Shown here: piece after piece, positions 31,750-42,720 of the stretch
Numbering within the stretch: the first letter of the stretch is position 1
Layout: each line of letters opens with the position of its first letter
Assembly: GCA_012656075.1 (NCBI GenBank)
Contig: JAAKBF010000287.1
Coordinates: forward strand, 62,001-126,000
DNA from: Phytophthora hibernalis
Taxonomy: Eukaryota; Oomycota; Peronosporomycetes; Peronosporales; Peronosporaceae
Reading direction: 5' to 3'
DNA length: 64,000 nucleotides
Position numbers and translations under genes: made by a program
Notes under the pieces: model-generated
The model's input: the letters and a program-made list of their open reading frames with translations, nothing else
Database searches by the model: none
Told to the model about the DNA's origin: nothing

Positions 31750-33710
31750 GCAGAGTAGAATGAAGATGATACCTCCTTCTCTAGCCGCACCGGTATTGAG
31801 AACTCGTTGTACGCGCCGTATATGCCTGGTCCAGGCGGCTTGGGTAAATGCGGTGGGACTCAAGTGTCGACGCCGTCGTAGTAGCGCGGGCGTACGTCTA
31901 CTTAATTGCCTCTCAGTAGTTAATCAGCTAGCTGAATGTCGACGCCATGAAGTAGTCATTCTCCATGAAGATATACTCGAGGCCGTGCTTCAGCATCGCT
32001 TCATAAATCACTTGGCACAGCTTCGGCGTTATGCCACTGCTCCTGGTCCTTGGGGTATGGAATTCCTAGCCCACCACGAATGTCCACCAACTCGAGCCCG
32101 TTGTAGGCCTCCTGTTTGGGCTGCATGATAGTGACGGTCTCACGCCAGTAGATATAGTTCACGACAGCCGTGACCATCGTGATGTAAGCGCTGAAGCGTA
32201 TGCCAATGTGCCTTTGCGTTAGACCTCGGCGGATCCGCAACGGAGGCACGCGTCGGGTTCGCCCAACACGTTGGACTTCTCATCCCACGCTCGGGGGCCG
32301 AGGCCGGATTGGTGTGGAAGCTTGATACTTGTCACGTACGGTAACGCGATTGTCCACGACTCGTCGACCAGGCTCATGGTGGCTCTTGTTGAAGGCCGTG
32401 ACCTTCAGCGCCGTGAAGGTGACATTATCACCAGCTACTTCCGTATATCGACGGACGAGCAGCAGATCATGCCGCAGGAATTGTGATGCAGCAGGCCGCT
32501 GGGCAGTGACTTGAAGGCATAGAACTGCTGGAAGTCCGGAAAGTGTGCACGGAAGACGTATACCAGGCGGCGCACGATGTCGTGAATCAACGGCTCGTCA
32601 TAGATCTGCAGTAGTGTGCCTTAGTTGGCGGACAGCGCACGTAGGAGCGGCAGCGGCATCTTTGACTCTGATCAAACTTGAGATTTCAAATTCGCAACCA
32701 TTGCGACCACGGATTTCAATCATGGACGAGTCCAAGACGTGTTCCAGGATTTGTCCAGGACGTAAAATTCAATTTTTCTTTCACATCTTCCTGACAGCAG
32801 GTCATACAGTTGACCAAGCTACTCAAGCACGCACCGATAAGGACAGAAACGACCGGAACACCAATACACCGCCCTCCGCAGCCATCATCGAGCCTCACAC
32901 GTGCGCTGTGCTCCGCGTCCGCCATACAAGACCATTGTCAGGGGCTGCTCCGCCCTACGTTAAGGCAGAGAAGCGCGCTGCCTACAAGGCCACGTGGAAC
33001 GCATCATATTTGTGCCACGAACACGTCAAACGCGATTATTCGTACAACGTGTTGTCTGCGTGCTGCAGTGCTGCTTTGTTGAGCCGTGTTTGATGAGCGC
33101 CATATCAAGCTCCAGTTCGGCCTATGTGAGTTCAACCGCAGTTCCACCTCGCCCAAGTGCGCTGTTGTGAGACCGAAAATATTCTCCAGTTCTGGAGCCC
33201 TGCGGTGGTTTTGTTTTGAAGCGTCGCCGTACTGGCCGCCATCTCCAACTGTTGCAGATTCAGAGCTCATTCGCTTTTTCCATCAGCCATTCGACAAAAC
33301 CCCTCACGGAGGACGGGAGACGCCTTGTATCGCACCGGAGTAATGCCACTTGGCGCTCGGTCGGATTCCGGAACCCCGTTGCGCACTCACAACGGGGTCG
33401 GTCTCTAACCCGTCTATACAAAGCATCCAACGACTCAGAGGATGACGACCACGCCAAGAAAGGCACAGAAGTTGATGAAGGAGTGGAGGTGTTGCCGGTG
33501 GTCGGTATCGCTCAAACGGAAGACAGGTGTGAACACGTGTGTGAAGATGACTCCGTGGTAGATGATGCCGACAGCCATCACGATGATGAGCAAGTCCAGA
33601 ATCCAGTCAGGATTGACGGTGACGATGATGCGGGCGAGTCGAAGCACGATGTCGTGCAGGATGGTGGAAACAACACTGCATCAGCTGATGCAGGTATTGA
33701 AGCGGAATAC
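31750..33710 (-). pseudogene. Scattered remains of a membrane-protein gene
   Basis: Several minus-strand fragments in different frames look protein-like but are separated by stops. They include 'FPDFQQFYAFKSLPSGLLHH' (about 32540), 'NYIYWRETVTIMQPKQEAYN' and 'LELVDIRGGLGIPYPKDQEQ' (32010-32160), 'YIFMENDYFMAS' (31950), and a hydrophobic region 'WILDLLIIVMAVGIIYHGVI' (about 33560). The hydrophobic helices and the intervening luminal-like segments recall polycystin/TRP-type channels of oomycetes, but this is a weak impression. The pieces are not in one clean order, so rearrangement as well as decay is likely. Confidence 0.35.
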
Positions 33711-33719
33711 AGTGTTTGA

Positions 33720-36700
33720 GTCGACCCGCCGCAGATTTGGCATGATGACTGGGTCGCTTGGAGCACCTATTTTGAAGAATACTGTCGTCAGTCACTTCAA
33801 GTTCTCCCTGTTTCAGAATCACAAGGCCATGAAGAGCGGAACCGCCGAATAAAGAAGTCAAAGAAAGGCATGCTAGGCGATGTTGAGTTGTTTCCTGAAG
33901 AAATCGGTATGTACATGCGCGTTTATATTTGTACGCATGGGTGGAAATTGCGGAAGTCGCGGGCTCAAGGCAAACGTCCTCGCCAGCACATACGGTCAAC
34001 AAGGTGCAAGTTTAGATTTGTTGTACAGTGGCAGCATACGCAAGCAGGGTGGAAACTCCGCGTTATGTCAGGCGGACGCTACGTCCATAATCATGAGATA
34101 TCAACGGACACGTACGACACATATCCGTGTTCGCGTGGTGTCTCCGACCCGATAGTATAAGCTCGTGTTGCAGGTATGCTTGACGCAGGGGCAAAGCGGT
34201 CAAAGATATATCAGTACCTCCTACAGCATGACCAGAATGTTATCATGGCCGACGTAGACAACATGGTGAGCTCAAGACAGGCAGCTTTTTCTACGACAAA
34301 TGACCACGATGCTACTGCAGCGGAGGTGGCACGCTTCAACGGGGCGGATGCTGAGAACGTGTCGACTGTCACTGAGAACGAGTCCGGTACTATGGGAGTT
34401 ATCTCACTGTCCACTGCGCACATGCGTAGGATGTTTAGCCCGTTTTCAGAGGTGTTGCTGGTTGATTCAAGTCATAAGACAAACCGGTGAGTAAACTCTG
34501 CAACGATCTATTCAGGATCGCTCCCGAACTAACCCAGGTTTTATGCTTAGACACGACTATCAGCTTCTAACCTTTATGGTAATGAATCAGTTCGGCAAAG
34601 GATCCGTGGTGAAGCATTCGCTGATGGAGTCCAGCAGCGATTGGCACATGTTTCAAGCTATCGAGCATTTTAAGCGCGCGAATGTCGATGGGCTGAAGTT
34701 ACTTCGGGTCATAGTTTTCGATAAGGACCTGAAGGAGATCCGGGTATTGAAACTTGCATTTCCTGAAGCCCCTGTCTTGATCTGCCAATTTCACGTCATA
34801 AAGTGGTTGAAAGAGAAGCGAGGAAAGCCGGAGTACGGAAAGGTATCATCTGAGGATGCTGAGTTAGTTGACGGGGCCATTCACGCGATGGTCTACGCTA
34901 CTAGCCCCAAAGAATATGACAAACATCATACGGCTCTGAGAGATATCTGCTCCCGCGTAGGAATTGCAGACTTTTTCGACTACTTTGAGACTAACTGGGA
35001 CGCCTCCCAGGAGATGTGGGTCATGCATCATCGCGCTCATCTACAGCATTTCAAAAACTACACGAATAACAGGCTCGAAAACTTCTTTGGGAAGATCAAG
35101 GACGCGCACGTAAACTCGAGCATGAGTATGGCGGCATGCATTTTCGCCCTCTGCAACTACGACATGATTGAAGAGAAGGAGTATCGGTACAAGATTGCTC
35201 GAATTGGTCGCAGGACACGCTGGCTTTGTCGAAGAACTAAGTAACGTGTTGCGTGCCACGACACATTTCACAGCAGAGCAGATCCAGCCAGAGTATGCCG
35301 CTGGGTTGGCTAATTCTGGAAAATACGTGTTTGAAACGACAGCCGATGACTCGATCATTCTTGTCCATGGAGAGCACCGCACACGTCAGTTTAATGTGGA
35401 CGATTGGCGCTGTGTCTGCAGCTTTGCTTTGTCGATGCGTCTGCCGTGCCGTCATGTAATCGCATACCGGAAGCATTTGAATGGACCAGGTGCTGTGATT
35501 CCATGGAAATCGATAGATGAAAGGTGAGTGTGTACACGACGAAGATGTATACTTGTGCTGACGAAGATCTCGTATCAATATGCAGGTGGATGTTTCTGTC
35601 CGACACGTCAAACAATTCGAATATAATCTCTTCGACGTGGATGAAGCAAGACGCGTGAAGAAGAAGCTCCGGACTCACGCTGAGCGCTATCGAGAAGCTG
35701 TCCGTGCAACACAGCTGTTTGCGAGTCAAATTGCAGATATCGATGACCATGACAAATTCTACTCGGCAATTGACTGGGTTCAGGATACGTGGCGCGCTCT
35801 TAAAACAGGCAAACAGAAAGACAACTCGAGGAATGTGTCTGGCGGCCCCAATCATTTCTCTCCAAGCAGTTTAAACGACAGAGGTGAAAACGAAGATTCA
35901 TTGGGTGACGGTAATGAAGTGTTAAGAGACTCTGCTCTTAACACCTTGCGTTTGAGTGTGAAAGCTAGGTGCCCAGGACGGCAGAAGAAAAACTACAAAC
36001 AGGCAGCAGTCGACGAGTGCGCCAGTCGTCGGTGGTACGAGGCTTCCGAAGAAGCCAAAGACAAATCTGGATACCGTAGCCTGAAGGACTTGATGGACGC
36101 GCTCGATCAACACAAACCCAGCTTAAAAGAAACGACAGAGCGACTTTCTGGTGTGATCGTTAAATGCGGGGCCACTGGACACAAGAAGGTGTCGTACAAG
36201 AAGCTAAGAAAGCCTGTTCTCATCCTGGATTCGTTCTATCTCCTACCACCGAAGCTCCTTAAGGCGTGTGTGGACTCATTTCCTGTATCAAACAATGAGG
36301 ACGAGGCGATTCCTGTTTATGAAGAAGCAGAAAACAGCAGCGACCGCAGCGTCAAAGTTGTCGAAAACGATCTTGTGGAAGTTGTGTACATCAAGGATAC
36401 CGGCTACTTTTCCAGAGCTCAGATTGAACTGTTCAAGCGGGTTGAAAATCTGAAGAACGCTTGCGAACTTGGAGATAAATTGAAAGTATGGTTGCTTCAT
36501 GAAGTTATTGGATGTGTCGATGCCAACATGCACGCAGAGGTGCGCGCGTTTGCAGATTTGGTACTGACAACATACCCGTACGCGCAGATTAAAGGACTCG
36601 AAGCTGTTCCTGATCATGACTTTGCGATGCTGTACCGTGCATCACCACCTGAATGGCTTAGCGACGCCTGCATTCGAGTGCTATGCGAGAGGCTGGTCCA

Positions 36701-37547
36701 GGACTTCCCACCCGCTCGTTTTGCCGGCGTTCAGAATGCAAAGCAACAACCGAAGCGCACGCGGAACCGGCAACCACAGGAAGTGCATCCGTGCATCTTG
36801 GCGAAAGTAAAGGAAGCTGCATTTTTCAGCAACATGGACACCGTGATGATCCCCGTTAACTTCGAGAACTCTCACTGGTGCGCACTCATAGTGAAAAGGG
36901 CGGAAAGGTGCATTTACTATTATGATTCTCTCATGCAGGGTGCGTTCTCGGGACCTCAGAGAGAAATCGCCAACAGTATACAGCGTCTGGAGTTGCATCA
37001 TTTCGAGGTGTCGGCGTTGACAAGTCCGTGCCAGACGGACGTTTACAATTGCGGCGTCTTCGCGTGCTGGGTGTTTATCAAGCACGTCGTAGACGACGCA
37101 TCCAGATTGTTCGCTGCTCGCAATATGAACGCGGAATTATTCTACTACATTTTGACAGGCAAGGTGAACGTGGTACGAGAGCGGCCGCGTGTGAGTGTAC
37201 GTTTCCCTCTAAGTGTTGCTCCGCGCAACAAAAACGACAGTACGGATACAATTGGTATTGGTGCGAACCACTTAAAAGTGCAAGGGTCACGTGAACCTAG
37301 TGGCCTACTAAATGCAGCTACCAAGCACGATCGTGACTCACCGATCCTCCTCAGGACCGATATCATTTCCTCGCCCTCGCTCGAGCGTTGCGCCACGCCA
37401 AATGCCCGCACTCAAGAAACGCAGCCGTGCATGACCCACAGCTCGCGTCTGACCAGATCGTGGACATCCAGGACGCGTCAGTGGCGCCAACTCGCGGAGA
37501 TTTTGACGCTGCTTCCGAGGCGAGTGACAGCGGTACTGAAACGTTAG
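33720..37547 (+). mobile_element. MULE transposase gene fused to SWIM zinc finger and Ulp1-like protease
   Basis: Successive blocks in one orientation: a FAR1/FLYWCH-like DNA-binding domain (33740-34150, 'WVAWSTYFEEYC', 'VYICTHGWKLRKSR', 'GRYVHNHEISTD'), then the MULE catalytic domain (34176-35240) with 'EVLLVDSSHKTNR', 'VIVFDKDLKEI', 'APVLICQFHVIKWL' and 'NRLENFFGKIKD'. A SWIM finger follows (about 35398-35470, 'WRCVCSFALSMRLPCRHVIA'). The C-terminal C48/Ulp1 peptidase (about 36630-37130) has catalytic His in 'NFENSHWCALIV', Asp in 'IYYYDSL', and Gln/Cys in 'SPCQTDVYNCGVFACWVF'. Introns at 34487-34550 and about 35524-35584 have good borders. Defects: an in-frame TAA near 34157 ('SDPIV' stop 'ARVAGMLD'), a two-base shift near 35200, and a T-run shift at 35593-35595. 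Terminal inverted repeats not identified. Confidence 0.8.
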
Positions 37548-39297
37548 GGCTGAAGGCATTTGCTGACACTATGTGTAGTGGGCGCTAACGTAATACACAC
37601 CGTTCACTTTCCTTTTGAACATTGATTCCGTTTCGTAGATTACTGTGAAATCCCATCTGCTTCGTCTTCACAACTGACCTGGGCATAAGGAGAAGATATG
37701 CTTAAATCTTCGGGCGAATCTTCCTCGAGGACTTTCGAAGGAACTCGAGTCCTGGACATATCCTGGTCGAGTCTTGGACACGTACACGCTTTTTTTCCTG
37801 GGTCGCAACACCTGCCTTTCAAATTTAGCAGTAAGCTTACACAATTCTTACATAATGGTATTACCATCGGTAATAAATGTCTAAAACTACATAGGAAAGT
37901 TAATACCGTTATTAACTTGGTAAGAAACAAGGGATACACCCCACCGGAGAAGATACTGCACCGCTCCGTTTATGTACACCAGGTCGACCGGAACTCATAC
38001 AGATTAACATGTCCTAAATGATACCTGACAAACCTGATACACTGCTATATCTGATACAAAATCGATCCACTGACTTGGTAGTTAGTAAATTGTATGGAGT
38101 AAATCTGATACGTATCGAGCCTGATATCTGATAGCCAATTTGGCGGGATTTGATACTACCTAGCCGGGGTTAAAGTAGTTCGTAATGGATGTCTGAGTAG
38201 TTTTCTCTTCTTGGTCGAGACAAACGTCCTCGGACACTCGTAGCTGTAGCTTCCAAAAGTAACTTTTCATCGAGTTCAGGGTGCCCGAGCAGCAAAATGT
38301 AATACCGTAGTATCAGATGGTTACGATTATTACCTGCTGTTTTGCATCAAGTGGTGGTTGTAGCTTGGCCTATCGCTACCGGCTACTGCCAAATCTGATA
38401 GTATTGCTATACCTGATACGGCCGTTGTCCACGGATTCTATCAGGTGTGCCAGGTTAATCTGTATTCTTCTCCAAATTCATCGTCTACCCCCAGCTTCTT
38501 CATATTCTCCATGTACAAACGATGGGTATATTCCTTCTCCCATCTTCACTCCTCTAGAGTCAAGCGGGGCGACCGACTGGCGGTGCACGTGCCATTGAAG
38601 AAGTGAAAAATATTGCTGAATCCCTTAACAAAGAAAGCATAGTGTAGTGATTTGCTGACCTGTGATTGGCTAACCTGAGCCTGTATCCCATACGCGGGTG
38701 TATCCCATAACAAAGAATATCCGGTAGGTAAGTACCACTGATGTCTCTTGCTTAGTTTTGCAGTGTTTTATGTCAGTATATCGGATACATCCGTTTTCGG
38801 AAGTTGCATTCAACCAAGATCTGATAATATAAATCAGCTTCGCTTTAGCGTCCTGAGCGAATTAAAATGACTTCATCATTTGGATACCTTTATGCAAGCG
38901 TTTGTATAGATTCGGTTTCTACCAATAATTTTCATTTAAGTTTGTGGCGTAAACCGCAAGTGATAACAAAGTGAGGGTAGATTTGTAAAAGGGGAAAGTG
39001 GACACTGGGGGTATCGATCCCCCTACCATACCACCCGACCAGCAGAGCCAGCTTTGATTGACCACCTACTGATGAACACGATCTATCGAAGCTGCAGTCC
39101 GATATTGGAGCTACCTGTAGCGACCTGTCGAGGATAGCTTTGCCCACTCCAAAGCCGAATGTCTCTACTGCGAAACCATCGATCGGACCGCGCTGGTTGA
39201 GCGGGGTTCGAGCCTGCCTGCATCGGCAATGTGGCCAATATCCACTCAGTGACCCACGCCGCGGATCGCGTGCCTTGGGTGTGTACGACTGCTACAG
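37548..39297. repeat. Non-coding region with clustered CTGATA(C) motifs
   Basis: Between the MULE gene and the SET gene no reading frame is convincing. From about 38030 to 38450 the motif CTGATAC or its near variants (CTGATAT, CTGATAG and the complement TATCAG) appears at least nine times on both strands. Such clusters are typical of subterminal transposase-binding sites. Around 37850-37920 there is also a loosely palindromic ATTACC/GGTAAT stretch. Confidence 0.5.
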
Positions 39298-40997
39298 CTA
39301 CTGCTCGTGGTGCGTGTCTGCACCCTCATCATACCAGCAAATGTCGCAACCGCAACGAAACCAGAGATCCTTGCCGTAATGAACAGTAATCTGCGCTCCG
39401 GGCTTCACATGTCGAAGCATCTTCACCATGACGTAAACGCTCGAGTGGTCCTGCTGCTCGACGAGCGCAGCGTCGTCGCGTGCGAGATGAAGCGCGTGAT
39501 GTAGCCGCACTCCAGCGCGTCTACGAGGACGTAGTTGCGGTTGGTGAACTTAGAGTTGTAGAGCAGCGTGTATCCGCTGTTTTGCTGGACGGCTTGATCA
39601 GACTGGCTGTCCACAATAGCAGGCAGCTCGGTCAACTCGCCGCAGTACTCGCAGAGCACATCTCCAACATTTAGCTCTGTCGTGGTGTACACACCAAGTC
39701 CTACTCGCTTGGTGTCGAACCGTTTTAGCGTCTCCAGTGACCGTGGGGCATTGCTGCAGCGCCCCTAGTTTGCAGCAGCTTGGTGTGCAGAACGTAGCGC
39801 TCGCAACGTTGGTGCACATGTCCAGAAAGCAATTGCCGATACGCCGACACAAGTCAAAAGCACCTATGTCAGCAAAGGCGACGTCATTGCTCCGGCATTC
39901 CTCGATGCGGTCAATGCCACCGGGCCACAGGACTTCATCCACCTGAACCGTGGATATCACCAACGGCGCTGGCGGAAACAGGAACCGTCTCGCTCTCAGA
40001 TTATCCGGCCTGGCTTTGATCTTGGGGAGCGAAGCTGCTGCTTAGTGCTCACTGCTTTCACCGTCCTCGCGTGGTGGACGTGGCTGCCACTCCTGGTGAC
40101 GGCGCATTTCGTTTGGTCCCTGCGCTTACGGGACCTACTCCTTTCCCCGAGTTGACCCTTGCCATGGTGGCGGATTTTGGCTCGGGCGTAGCGGTTTGGA
40201 ATGTGGCCAAAGTCCATCTCCACTTGCACGCAATTTGTGGCACTGCTCTTCCGCGCGTCAGGCGCCACTGGCCCGCTCAGCGTCTCAGTTTTGTCTTCCA
40301 GGGTAGACATGAGGTCGATAATCTCGTGCCCACCAGTGTTTTCACCGGACTCCTCGCTTGCAAGACGAGTGTCCGGGTCTGAGGTCGGGGCTGTCGTACG
40401 CGATGGCGACGGCAGGTCGAAGACGCTTATGCTGGGTGCATCCAGGTTTGGAACTAGCAGAGGAGGGCTCCCACAATCGGACTGCGGGCTTTTGGGAACA
40501 ATTTCCTCGCGCACTCCGCGAAGTACGTCATGCACAGCCTTGATGGGTCCCTTGACTGCATCCTCCAGCGCTTGCTTCAAAGCGATGGCTCTCGCCGGGG
40601 CTGTGAATGACCCACTGTTCATCTCATACGTGCGAAGCTTGCGCCACGTTGTTGCCTCGCCTTCCACGGGTATACCGAACCGGTCCAGCACCCTCTTCAT
40701 CATCATGTCCTTGAGGATTATCTTCCCCGTGTCGACGGCAATTGAGATCTTCACTTTAAGGCTGCCGTCCACGCGTATCACGACAGCGACCCGAGGGACT
40801 TCTCTTCGGCCCCAGACGAAGCATCGAGAATAATACTCGATCGTGTCGCCGGGAAAGAGTGTCGCCGGGGGCAGCACCGACACGCTCAGTCCCGGCATCC
40901 TTGGCGTGCGTGTGCTAGACACGTCTGCAGACATTCCTGGAGCGGGGGATCGGACGATGTGAGGTTGTGCCGATGGATCGATGTGGTGTACACACAT
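39298..40997 (-). CDS. SET-domain protein with degenerate catalytic motif
   Basis: The N-terminal 330 residues (40997 down to about 40020) have a core with 'IEYYSRCFVWGRREVPRVAV' and 'MMMKRVLDRFGIPVEGEATT', then an acidic/Ser-Pro linker and a basic stretch. Adding one base in GGGG 40024-40027 continues the frame into a Cys-rich pre-SET/AWS region ('LCRRIGNCFLDMCTNVASAT', 'FCTPSCCKLG') and SET motifs 'VGLGVYTTTELNVGDVLCEY' and 'NRNYVLVDALECGYITRFIS', ending 'HYGKDLWFRCGCDICW' (post-SET-like Cys). The usual RFxNHSCxPN reads 'RFISHARDDAALVEQ' or, in the other frame, 'RFISHATT', so the catalytic Asn-His-Ser-Cys is lost or damaged. Further breaks occur near 39690 and 39490. A histone-lysine methyltransferase relative is likely; whether it is active is doubtful. 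Confidence 0.65.
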
Positions 40998-41449
40998 TTT
41001 AGAGGAGGGTTTACGGGAACGCCTACCCTACCCCGCATGCAGTGCCATCAGAAAGACCATCGGTGAAGGCGACCCAAGCCTGCACTTTTCGTGTTTATTG
41101 TGGGGGTGCTTTACTGTGCTGGTCAGATTCTTACGTGTGTTTGTTATATTTCCTCGGCAGGCGATACCTACACATCGTGCGGACACGTGACGTGACCATG
41201 CGTGGCTTTCGCTTTCCTCAGAGCGGTGAAGATGGTTCAAGTAAGCTTATGACATGTTTTGAGGCTATTCATGTAAGCTGAGGGTGCTTCCAAGACGCTC
41301 AGATGATATTGTTGAATTTGTTTCTCAGGATTTGATTTTGTTGAAGTTGATGATGAGTCGATGGACTCCAGTTCGAGCTCTAAAACGGGTAAATTGTGAA
41401 CAAGAGTTAATTGACACTGCACCCTGACTAATGGCATTTTTGAACAGGC

Positions 41450-42720
41450 CTAATGTTGTTCAAGTCATTAAGGCAGCGCAAAAAGACCACAACCTCCCCA
41501 AAAATGAAGCGGAACCAATTTAAAGTGAGCGCAACCAGCCAACACCGCACCGGAATTCTAGTGAACAAAACCCCAGCTTGCTTCACAGAGCTCGGAAAAC
41601 CAGGTAAGGAGGATTCGATACTGTTCTTATATGTGAAAGCTAACAAAAATATTAGGCAACGATGACTACGTGATATACCGTCCCTCCAAGCATTTATCGG
41701 ATCGCTTGCGTATGATTGCAGGTCGAAGCAACATTAAAGTTGAACTGCCGAAGTTTTGTGAAGGCAATCGTTTTTCCTCATGGGAGACCTATGGAAAGCG
41801 TATTGTGTAAAATATCTGTTGCACTACCGCTTGCGTTCTTCTGAATCATCTGAGGCCAACCAACAAAAGTAGGGGATCGAACTTTAAGATGTACGACTGC
41901 TTATTGTTTTGCTAAAATTTGATGTTTTATGTATTTTTAGACGGGTGAAAGGAACATATCATTACGTGAAATTTCACGTCCCCCGACCTTTAGAGATGCA
42001 ATGCGGGTTTATTATTGTACCCATGGGTGTTACGACGGAAGCCGCGGCAAGGGGCTTCGAGACCATCGCCACATTCGCTTTTGTGGTTGCCAATCACAAA
42101 TTACAGCCAAAGTCGTTGCTAAAGCTGGTGTCATGGTTATCGCGGTAACGCTGGAGGTAAGACTAACACTGGTATTAATCAACACTACTCTCACTTTTTT
42201 AAATGTATTTCAGAGGGCGACTCATCGTCATGTTATTACGCGAGACGTGTACAACCGCCTCGAGCTGAAACAAATTATCACTTCGACGGAACTGGGCATG
42301 AGTATCGACTTATTCTACCAAAACAATGTACCTATCCGCAACTTAGCAGAGTACATACAGGTAAGTGTGCGCATTTTACATGTAATTTTTGAAATGCTTA
42401 TAAGATGTGTTATTTATTGTTGAGTGCAGGAGTAGACGTATCGAAGCAGCAAGTTATAAACTTTAGTCGAGCTCGATACGGCGGGCCGGCAGTTGAGTTT
42501 CGCTTGCAAGAAATGTTGAACCGTTTTACGGATTCTCCAGGAAATGATGCCATGGTTCTGCGAATGGATGACGAAGTTGTGTGCGAAGTTGTTCTGATAA
42601 GTGCGGCGCAAAAGCAAATGTATCACGCATAGGGAAGTGCCTACTTCTTCACTGGACACATCACACCAACAACCTGGGATTTTATCTTTGTACTCATTGG
42701 ACGCATCTCGTTGTGACGAG
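41450..42720 (+). mobile_element. Second MULE-type transposase gene, N-terminal part, decayed
   Basis: Exons joined by short introns encode 'RFSSWETYGKAYCVKYLLHY'-like and 'MRVYYCTHGCYDGSRGKGLR', 'HIRFCGCQSQITAKVVAK', a FAR1/zinc-finger start of MULE transposases. These are followed by 'FSRARYGGPAVEFRLQEML', 'AMVLRMDDEVVCEVVL' and, after a frame break at about 42632, 'CLLLHWTHHTNNLGFYL'. The last block is the first catalytic-Asp block of the family (usually MDWTHGTNNLGYHL); here the Asp is His. Downstream sequence is unrelated, so the element is truncated after that point. A-run and T-run shifts (41795, 41990) again need one base each. The subfamily differs from the 33.7 kb element. Confidence 0.6.

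Noticed and set aside
39000..39070. tRNA-like look of GGGGGTATCGATCCCCC
   Set aside because: The stem-loop could pass for a T arm, but the loop is not TTCRANY and no acceptor stem or anticodon arm pairs. It is a simple palindrome around ATCGAT.
39185..39240. GGGTTCGAGCC box as tRNA B box
   Set aside because: No A box at the right distance on either strand and no cloverleaf pairing.
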